Origin: Coptodactyla brooksi
Taxonomy: Eukaryota > Arthropoda > Insecta > Coleoptera > Scarabaeidae
Direction: 5' to 3'
Assembly: GCA_033557675.1 (NCBI GenBank)
Contig: JAWQRM010000208.1
Coordinates: forward strand, 1 to 26,525
DNA: 26,525 nt
Of this stretch, positions 19,601 through 26,525 are shown one piece after another (the stretch's first letter is position 1; each line of letters begins with the position of its first letter). The notes under the pieces were generated by a model. That model saw nothing but the letters and a program-made list of their open reading frames with translations, had not been told where the DNA came from and ran no database searches. A program made the position numbers and the translations under genes.

Positions 19601-21116
19601 ATGTGAAAATTGTCATTTAAAAGTAAAATTTTAAATTGTTGGAGGCATCTGTATTAACTTTCTGTATATAAGCTTGTTATTCAACCTTCCAATTAGTTTG
19701 TTGGCATACAAATTGTATTTATATACACAAAACTATAGCTAGACAGACAGATAGATGTGAAAATTGTTATTTAAAAGTAAAATTTAAAATTGTTGGAGGC
19801 GTCGGTATTAATTTTCTGTATATAAGCTTGTTATTTAACCTTCTAAATAGTTTGTTGAAATACCAATTACATTTATATTCACATAACTACAGCTAGACAG
19901 ACAAGAAGATGTGAGAATTGTCATTTAAAAGTAAAATTTAAAATTGTTGGAGGCGTCGGTATTAACTTTCTGTATATAAGCTTGTTATTCAGCCTTTTAA
20001 TTAGTTTGTTGGCATACGAATTGCTTTTATCTACACATAACTACAGCTAGACAGACAGAAAAATGGGAAAATTGCCGTTTAATAATTATTGGAGGCGTCG
20101 GTATTAACTTTCTGTATGTAAGCTTGTTATTCAACCTTCTAAATACTAACTTCTAAATACTTTTATATTCACAAAACTACAGCTAGACAGACAAGAAGAT
20201 GTGAAAGCTGCCTTTTAAAAGCAAAATTTAAAATTGTTGGAGGCGTCGGTGTTAACTTTCTGTATATAAGCTTGTTATTCAGCCTTCTAATTAGTTTGTT
20301 GGCATACCGATTACGTTTATATTCACAAAACTATAGCTAGACAGACAAGAAGATAAGAAAATTGCCATTTAAAGTCAAAATTTAAAATTATTGGAGTGTC
20401 GGTATTAACTTTCTGTATGTAAGCTTGTTATTCAACCTTCTAAATAGTTTATTGGCATACAAATTGTATTTATATACACATAACTATAGCTAGACAGACT
20501 GAAAGATGTGAAAATTGTCATTTAAAAGTAAAATTTAAAATTGTTGGAGGCGTCGGTATTAATTTTCTGTATGTAAGCTTGTTATTCAGCCTTCTAAATA
20601 GTTTGTTGGCATACCAATTACATTTATATTCACAAAACTATAGCTAGACAGACAAGAAGCTGAGAGAATTTCCATTTAAAGTTCAAATTTAAAGTTGGTG
20701 GAGGCGCCGGTGTGAGCGATATTTATTTTTATTTCTCTTTAACACTGCAGATTATAGAATCCTCCGCGGACGACGTAAAGCAGCATCGCAAGGAGCTGCT
20801 GGAGGAGCGGACGAGGCAGAGCTCGAAGCCGCGGGGTCGCTGCACAAGGAGCGGGAGGGCGGCAGCCGCCGAGCCGGTCCTGATCAGCTCGGACGACGAC
20901 GAGACGGAGTCCGAGTACAATCTCGACTCGCCGCCGCTGCACCTGTTCTTCTCCGACACGGACGACTTCATGGACGACGACGATTTCTTCGAGGACCACG
21001 GGCCGCAGTATGAGGACTTTGTGCCGGGGGACCCGACCGCCTACTACGGGGGCTACGGGTCGTGCTACAATTGCGGGGCGCGCGGCCACTGGGCGAACGG
21101 CTGCCCCCTCAGATAA
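16664..21116 (+). CDS. RNF8-like: FHA-RING E3 ubiquitin ligase, RNF8-like, with C-terminal CCHC knuckle (4 exons)
   Basis: Exons are 16664-16735, 16786-16899, 19022-19570 and 20751-21116. All are GT-AG and in phase 0, giving 366 residues. The FHA domain spans about residues 8-100, with the phosphopeptide-binding signature TIGRA, then KISRTHCRL, then SANGICVND. A low-complexity linker (Ala/Thr/Ser/Gly) follows. The C3HC4 RING uses Cys189, 192, 204, His206, Cys209, 212, 223 and 226 (ELQCSICTELF, NCSHTYCKMC, CPIC). A charged helix-like stretch follows the RING, as in RNF8. The C-terminal part adds VLISSDDDE (about 288-296), which resembles a SUMO-interacting motif, then an acidic run and a retroviral-type zinc knuckle CYNCGARGHWANGC (350-363). 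Vertebrate RNF8 reads phospho-MDC1 at DNA breaks and ubiquitinates chromatin; that role is inferred. CHFR is the alternative, but the RING and its downstream sequence fit RNF8 better. Confidence 0.9.
16900..19021 (+). repeat. RNF8-like gene intron made of long degenerate repeats
   Basis: This 2.1-kb intron is built from units containing TTTTGACAGCTGTCAAAA, ATGACAGTTTGGTTATACAT, AATCTTAAAATTGTG, AAGATATTTTATATTAAAAA and TAAATTTTAGAAGCTTAAAT. The GACAGTTTGGTTATACA word recurs near 17239, 17533, 17760, 18363 and 18800. Spacing is irregular (about 220-600 bases), so deletions and nested copies are likely. Exact TGACAGCTGTCA palindromes lie at 16952, 16972, 17084, 17508, 17633 and 17909. The inverted counterpart lies at 15100-16010. 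Confidence 0.85.
19571..20750 (+). repeat. RNF8-like gene intron with a ~154-bp tandem satellite
   Basis: Eight copies begin with GCTAGACAGACA at 19583, 19738, 19892, 20046, 20182, 20336, 20489 and 20643. Spacings are 155, 154, 154, 136, 154, 153 and 154 bases. Each unit then carries AAAATTTAAAATTGTTGGAG, GCGTCGGTATTAACTTTCTG, TATAAGCTTGTTATTCA and TTTGTTGGCATACCAATT. The eighth copy is cut short near 20714, just before the acceptor of the last exon. Confidence 0.93.
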
Positions 21117-21290
21117 GGGGGAGTGCGGCGGGGCGTTTTTTTTTTTTTTTCCTTTTATTTTGTAATTTTCAGTTAAGTTTACATTTGATGATCAGGTGTG
21201 AAATATAAAAAATTTAAGAAAGCCGTGTTTCTTTCGTTAAAAACTCTCCAAAGCTATCTAAAATACTAATAAAATAAGTCTAGAATTGCA
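21117..21290 (+). other. 3'UTR of the RNF8-like gene with polyadenylation signal
   Basis: This starts after the stop at 21114-21116. It carries a T-rich tract (21137-21151) and AATAAA at 21268-21273, the likely signal. Repeats begin immediately afterwards. Confidence 0.5.
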
Positions 21291-22950
21291 CATTTGGTTT
21301 TTATGTATTTTGAATTTTGAAAATTCGTTAGGAAGTAAGTATACGACATATTTAAGTTAGTTGTAAACAAACACGTACTTACAGTGATAGTTTTCCAGCA
21401 AGTTTGGAGTATTTGAAGCGACATTTTGTAATTATAGTAAATATTGTACAGTAATCGATATAAAATTGTTTGGAATTAATAGAAAAAATTTTACTAAGAC
21501 TGGTTAGTACCCAAAAATAATAAAGGATTAAATATCTCCTTTATACTTTCGAAACGCACGCTTGTACAAAAATTACTTAGTTTTTATATGGAGCGGGGTT
21601 TTGAATTTTGGAAATTCATTGAATGGTAAGTATGTGATATAAATGAGAGCAGTGGGCGTGGCCTATTCTACAAAATCACCAAAAACAAGCGAAATTTGGC
21701 AGTTCTAGCAAATACTGTACGGTAATTGATATAAAATTGTTCGAAGTTGGCAGAGCAAATTCCTAAAACTAGTTATTATGTACCAAAAATAATTAATAAA
21801 GAATTAAATATCTTTCTTTTTCATCTATAATTTTATTTAAAATAAATAACCAAAAGTGTCAAAATTGTTAATTGTAAACAGACTCCCATATTTACAATGT
21901 TAATTGATAATTTTCATGCGAATTTAAAGTATTTGAAGCGAAGTTCGGCAGTTGTAACAAATACTGTACGGTAATCAATATAAAATTGTTCGAAATTAGT
22001 AGAACAAATCTACTAAGGCTAGTTAATATGTACCAAAAATAATTAACAAAGAATTAAATATCTTTATACTTTTAAAACTTACACTTAAACACAAGTTATT
22101 TAGTTTTTATATAGAGCGGTATTTCGATAAATGGTAAGCGTATGACATAAATGAGAGCGGTGGGCGTGGCTTATTTTACAAAATCGCCAAAAAAGGGTGT
22201 TTCTTTTCGAAAGTCTAGAAATGACAGAATTAATAAAATTAGCCCTCATAACGACGGCTCATTGGTCATAAAAAATAAATAACCAAAAATGTCAAAATTG
22301 TTAATCGTAAACATACTCCCGTATTTACAATATTAATTGATAATTTTCAAGCGAGTTTAAAGTATTTGAAGCGAAATTTGGCAGTTGTAACAAATACCGT
22401 ACGGTAATCGATATAAAATTGTTCGAAATTAGCAGAAAAAATTACTAAAACTAGTTAATATGTACCAAGAATAATTAATAAAGAATTAAATGTCTTCTTT
22501 ATACTTTTAAAAGGTACACTTATAAGTTATTTAGTTTTTGTGCAGAGCGGTATTTGGAATTTTGATAAATGGTAAACGTATAATATAAATGAGAGCAGTG
22601 GGCGTGGATTATTTAATAAAATCACCAAAAAATATTGTTTTTTTTCGAATGTGTACATCTAAGAATGGCAAAATTAATAAAACTACAAGTTTAACTAAAT
22701 ATTGTTGTATATTTAATTTAATTAATAAAACTAGTCCTCGTGAGGACGCGGCTCATTAGTCATAACCTAAAAAATAAATAACTAAAAATTTGAAAACCAA
22801 TTATTCAATTAGTATTTACAATATTAATTGATAATTTTCAAGCGACTTTGAAGTATTCGAAACGACATTTGGTAATTCTAGTAAATATTGTACGGTAATT
22901 CATAAAAATTCTTCGAAATCGGTAGAAGAAATTCATTAAAGTAAATTTTA
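21291..22950. repeat. 440-510-bp intergenic repeat array with GTGGGCGTGG
   Basis: No gene is seen. Three units carry AAATGAGAGC followed by GTGGGCGTGG, at 21652-21661, 22160-22169 and 22598-22607. Five copies carry the element TACGGTAATCGATATAAAAT or a variant (near 21450, 21716, 21966, 22399 and 22890), and the words TATGTACCAAAAATAATTAA and AAGAATTAAATATCTT recur with them. A related unit lies beyond the HP1 gene (about 26150-26230). Open frames are short and not conserved between units. Confidence 0.85.
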
Positions 22951-22979
22951 GTAAATATCGGAGTTTAGTTAGTTTGGTT

Positions 22980-23287
22980 TTAAACGGTTGGCAACGGGTC
23001 GACGAGAACGCGTCTATTGACGTATGACGTTGACAGTTGGCGTGCGAAAAAAAAGCTATTAATTAATTCGATTCGAAGTCGAAGGCGGCCCGCGAACTTT
23101 TAAAAAAAAGCGGAAAACGAAAAGTGGCCGGAAGTCCGCCGGGTCGGTAACACGCGAAAATTGGCGCCATCTCGTTTGTTGTTGTGTACAAAAACGGGTC
23201 CGCCATATTTCCGAGTGCGACTCTGTCTAGCTTATCGCGGTAGCTTCGTCGGCGTCGCGTGCGGTTTCTGTTTCGCCGGAACGGTCG
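22980..23287 (+). promoter_or_regulatory. Promoter and 5'UTR exon of the HP1 gene
   Basis: GC content rises sharply and repeats stop. A donor CGGTAAGT (intron from 23288) and an acceptor TTTCAG ending at 23387 flank a 100-base 5'UTR intron. The first exon therefore ends at 23287. Its start is uncertain, perhaps near 23160-23230. GGCGCCATCT (23163) and CGCCATATTT (23201) are possible core-promoter elements by resemblance only. Confidence 0.5.
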
Positions 23288-23409
23288 GTAAGTTGTCTCG
23301 CGCGGGGGGCCCCGATCCTCCGGCGCCCGCCCTCGCGTCTCGCCGGGAAGGACCGACGACATAACCTCGAAAGTTTCGCGATTTCAGGTGTCTCTCGCGG
23401 TCACGCACG

Positions 23410-25376
23410 ATGAGCAAGATCGGGAAGAAGGACGACCAGACGGAGGGGGAGGAGTTCACCGTCGAGAAGATCATCGACAAGCGGATCAACGCGAACGGGG
23501 CCGTCGAGTACCTGCTCAAGTGGATCGGCTACGACGACAAGGACAACACGTGGGAGCCCGTCAACCACCTCGACTGCCCCGGCCTGATCGAGGCGTTCGA
23601 GGCCGAGCGCCTCAAGCAGGACAGGGAGCGCGGCAAGAAGCGGAAGAACGCCAGCACGCCCACGATAGACGGCAAGAAGAAGAAGGCGGCCGACGACAAG
23701 AAGCACGGCTTCGAACGGGGCCTCGAACCAGAGAAGATCATCGGGGCCACCGACAGTTCGGGTCAGTTTATCAAAAAAAACCGCTTGTTTGTTCATTGTC
23801 TATCGTTTGCTATGTCTATAGTCTGTTTTGTCTAGCATTTACTTTGTCTATAGTCTGTTTTGTCTATTGTTTGCTTTGTCTATAGCTTGTTTTGTCTATT
23901 GTTTGCTTGTTCTATAGTCTGTTTTGTCTATTGTTTTCTTTATCTATAGTCTGTTTTGTCTATTATTTGTCTGTAATTTATTTTGTCTATCATTTACTTT
24001 GTCTATAGTCTGTTTTGTCTATCATTTACTTTGTCTATAGTCTGTTTTGTCTATCATTTACTTTGCCTATAGTATGTTTTTGTCTATTACTTGTCTGTAA
24101 TCTGTTTTGTCTATCATTTGCTTTGTCCATAGTCTGTTTTGTCTATCGTTTTCTTTGTCCATAGTCCGTTTTGCCTATCATTTGTCTATAGTCTGTTTTG
24201 CCAATAGTCTATTTTGTCTACCATTTGCTTTGTCTATCGGTTGCTTTGCCTTTAGTCTGCATTTGTCTATTATTTGTATGTAGATATTTTGTCCATTGGT
24301 TGCTTTGTCTACAGGCTGTTTTTTCTATCATTTGCTATGGTGTGTTTTTGTCTATTACTTCTCTGTAGTCTGTTTTGTCTATCGTTTGCTTTGTCCATAG
24401 TCTGTTTTGTCTATCGTTTTCTTTGTCTATAGTTTGTTTTGTTTATCATTTGTCTATAGTCTGTTTTGCCTATCGTTTGCTTTGTCCATAGTCTGTTTTG
24501 TCTATCGTTTTCTTTGCCTATAATTTGTTCTATCTATTGTTTGCTTTGTCTATAGTTTGTTTTGTCTATCATTTGTCTACAGTCTGTTTTGCCTAGACTC
24601 TATTTTGTCTACCATTTGCTTTGTCTATAATATGTTTTGTCTGTCATTTTCTTTGTCTATAGTCTGTTTTTGTCTATTATTTGTATGTAGACATTCTGTC
24701 CATTGTTTGCTTTGTCTACAGTCTGTTTGTCTATCGTTTGCTTTGTCCATAGTATGTTTTGTCTATCGTTTTCTTTCTCTATAGTCTGTTTTATCTATTG
24801 TTTGCTTTGTGTATAGTCTGTTTTATCTGTAGTCTGTTCTATCGTTTGTCTGTAGTCTGTTTTGCCTATAATGTATTTTGTCTACTGTTGTCTTCGTCTA
24901 TAATCTGTTTTGTCTATCGTTTACTTTGTCTATAGTCTGTTTTGTCTACCGGTTGCTTTGTCTATAGTCTATTTTTGTCTCTTATTTGTCTAGTCTTGTT
25001 TTGCCTATTGCTTGCTTTGTCTATAGTCTGTTTTGTATATCGTTTTCTTGGTCTACAATCTATTTTATCCATTATTTGTCTGTAGTTTGTTTATTTTAGA
25101 TATCGCTTATTCTTATCCTATTTATTATTTATTCTATTGTTTATTCTTTTTGGCTACCCTGTGTTTCGCCCATCCACGATTTCTCAGTTTGTCGTCTATT
25201 CCGTTCCCGCAGGCCACCTGATGTTCCTGATGAAGTGGGCGGGCACGGACGAGGCGGACCTCGTCCCGGCCAAGCAGGCGAACATCAAGTGCCCGCAGAT
25301 CGTGATCAAATTCTACGAAGAGCGCCTCACGTGGCACGCGCCCAACGCGGAGGAGGAGAAGAACGACAAGGCTTAA
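23410..25376 (+). CDS. HP1: Heterochromatin protein 1 / chromobox (CBX1-5-like), 2 coding exons
   Basis: Coding exons are 23410-23761 and 25213-25376, with split codon G|GC, giving 171 residues. The chromodomain (about 15-66: EEFTVEKIIDKR, VEYLLKWIGYDDKDNTWEP) has cage residues Phe16, Trp38 and Tyr41 for binding methylated H3K9. A short basic hinge follows (about 70-98: GKKRKN, GKKKKAADDKK). The chromoshadow domain (about 100-160: GFERGLEPEKIIGATDSSG, LMFLMKWAGTDEADLVPA, VIKFYEERLTWH) mediates dimerisation and PxVxL-partner binding in the family and keeps the conserved Trp near its end. The length is close to that of vertebrate CBX1/3/5 and shorter than Drosophila HP1a. The first cage residue is Phe where HP1 usually has Tyr, a conservative change. 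The split between the two domains by one long intron fits the family. Which HP1 paralogue this is remains open. Confidence 0.95.
23762..25212 (+). repeat. HP1 intron filled with a ~33-bp TGTCTATAGTCTGTTT minisatellite
   Basis: From about 23800 to 25090 the intron is a continuous array of degenerate copies of TTTGTCTATAGTCTGTTTTG plus TCTATCGTTTGC, about 33 bases each and therefore near forty copies. Shorter half-units (TTTGTCTATAGTCTG) are interspersed. The final 120 bases before the acceptor are non-repetitive. Reading frames within the array are Cys/Phe/Leu low-complexity artefacts. The strand is strongly pyrimidine/T-biased. Confidence 0.92.
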
Positions 25377-25540
25377 TGGGGGGCCGACGACCGCGGCCGG
25401 TTCGACTGTCGACGCGTTATTGAATAAGTTTCCTTAGGTTACATTTTCTAGGATAAAAGTTTAATTATTACTACTACTACTACTACTACTACTACTGCTA
25501 CAACTACTAAAAAGAATTATAAATAAAGTAATCTCCAGAC
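25377..25540 (+). other. HP1 3'UTR with (CTA)n microsatellite and polyadenylation signal
   Basis: Following the HP1 stop, a run of about ten CTA triplets (about 25467-25497) precedes AATAAA at 25522-25527, the likely polyadenylation signal. Confidence 0.65.
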
Positions 25541-26525
25541 GTTTCTTGTACGTACCGTCGTTTTCGTTCTTTTCCCGCGACGGTGGTGGTGGTGTGGTCG
25601 AATAAATGTTCGCGCATTTCTTTAGAAAATAAGTTTATTCGTGAGTAATTAAAAGTATTACGGGAATGAATGAACTTTAAAAACTATCACTATACATAAC
25701 TTACGATTAATGATAATAGTAAAAAAAAAAAAGAAAGAAAAAGAATAGGAAATACAGGTTTTTTTTTCTTCATAACAATAAATATTATAATAGATAGAAC
25801 GGCAGTCTTACACGATTCCTAAAGTAATTGTAGAGAGCTACACACGTCTACGTAGGGCTTAATTTACGATTAAATTTGTCCCTCGGGGTTTATAAAACGA
25901 CAAGCTACTACGAAAAACTACTCAATTGTGTAAAGCGAAAATCAGTCGGTAAATGCAAGAATAAATAGGCATAACTCGCGCGAGAAGGAAAACGTAAACG
26001 ACAATCACAGTAATCGAACGTTTCAAAGGCTCTGACGGTTCTGAATACCTCAAAAAAAAATTCTTTAATCAATATTGTTTTGTAATTTAAATAAAATTTT
26101 TAATAAGAATTAATAAGGAATTGAATCACTTCTTACTTTTAAAATATATACTTAAAGAATTATTTAATTCTTATATGGAAAAATATATAGTATAAATGAG
26201 AGCTGTGGGCGTGGCCTATTTTATTTATTAATTTGTGGATATGACCCTAATTCATTAATGCAAAAAAGAAAGTGTGTTTCAAACGGAGCGGAACTCTTAG
26301 AAATGAGGAAAAGAAGAAGGCTGTGGTTCGTAAGTGTAAAAATCGAGTAAATTTGTCTTTCGGTGGGCGTGGTCTAGTTTGTAATTTTTATTTTGTAATT
26401 TCGAAGGGATGTCGCGAAAAGTAATGCAGGTAATATTTAAGTAAAATAGGCATAACTCGTGTGAAGGAAAACGTAAACGATAATCACAGTAATCGAACGT
26501 TTCAGAGGCCCTGACGGTTCTGAAT
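25541..26525. repeat. Spacer with a ~78-base direct repeat about 478 bp apart
   Basis: No gene is recognised. The words ATAGGCATAACTCG, AAGGAAAACGTAAACGA and AATCACAGTAATCGAACGTT, then TGACGGTTCTGAAT, occur at 25967-26044 and again at 26447-26525, in the same orientation. Between them lies a unit of the GTGGGCGTGG family (26204-26213) and another GTGGGCGTGG near 26363. A TTTATT at about 25634 could be a minus-strand polyadenylation signal of a gene off the right edge, but no coding sequence supports that. Confidence 0.7.

Noticed and set aside
24557..24784. Cys/Phe/Leu-rich open frame in the HP1 intron
   Set aside because: It is a translation of the 33-bp minisatellite; other frames of the array give equally long open stretches.
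23800..25090. Regular repeats reminiscent of a CRISPR array
   Set aside because: The repeats are head-to-tail without unique spacers and lie in a eukaryotic intron; the same applies to the 14-bp, 30-bp and 154-bp arrays.
1..26525. tRNA, rRNA or known structured RNA genes other than the hammerhead-like motifs
   Set aside because: I looked for tRNA-like A and B boxes and ribosomal stretches on both strands and saw none I could support; a covariance-model scan was not possible.

Overview
The window looks like a piece of an insect nuclear genome, plausibly a beetle, though I cannot fix the order. It has intron-rich genes with GT-AG splice sites. Its GC-rich exons are set in very AT-rich introns and spacers packed with tandem repeats and decayed DNA transposons. 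All gene models below were built by joining exons by eye and by matching conserved domains; no transcript data were available.

Layout: (1) 1-2436 is the 3' end of a long intron, made of an AT-rich inverted repeat followed by degenerate direct repeats. (2) 2437-10322 (+) holds eleven exons of a Set1/SETD1-type histone H3K4 methyltransferase (RRM, charged linker, WDR5-binding motif, N-SET, SET, post-SET). Only its extreme N-terminus is missing. One intron carries an antisense pogo-like transposase relic. (3) 11987-14347 (-) holds a three-exon ankyrin-repeat protein with a SOCS-box-like C-terminus. Its last exon sits between two inverted copies of a Tigger/pogo-derived element. (4) 14627-15007 (+) is mitochondrial ribosomal protein bL34m, head-to-head with the ankyrin gene across about 280 bp. 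(5) 15008-16440 is repeat-rich spacer with a foldback element. (6) 16664-21116 (+) is a four-exon FHA-RING ubiquitin ligase of RNF8 type with an added C-terminal CCHC zinc knuckle. (7) 21274-22950 is spacer filled with a 440-510 bp repeat. (8) 23410-25376 (+) is an HP1/CBX protein (chromodomain plus chromoshadow domain) with a 5'UTR intron. (9) 25377-26525 is 3'UTR and repeat-bearing spacer with no recognised gene.

Three of the five genes act on chromatin: H3K4 methylation (SETD1), DNA-damage ubiquitin signalling (RNF8-like) and H3K9me reading (HP1). They lie in the same orientation, but I see no evidence of co-transcription and regard the grouping as possibly chance. The most unusual content is non-coding. 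Nearly every long intron has its own tandem repeat family. One palindrome, TGACAGCTGTCA, recurs exactly nine times. Three copies of a hammerhead-ribozyme-like fold sit at transposon-derived repeat ends, and a compact T-shaped double hairpin lies inside the pogo relic.
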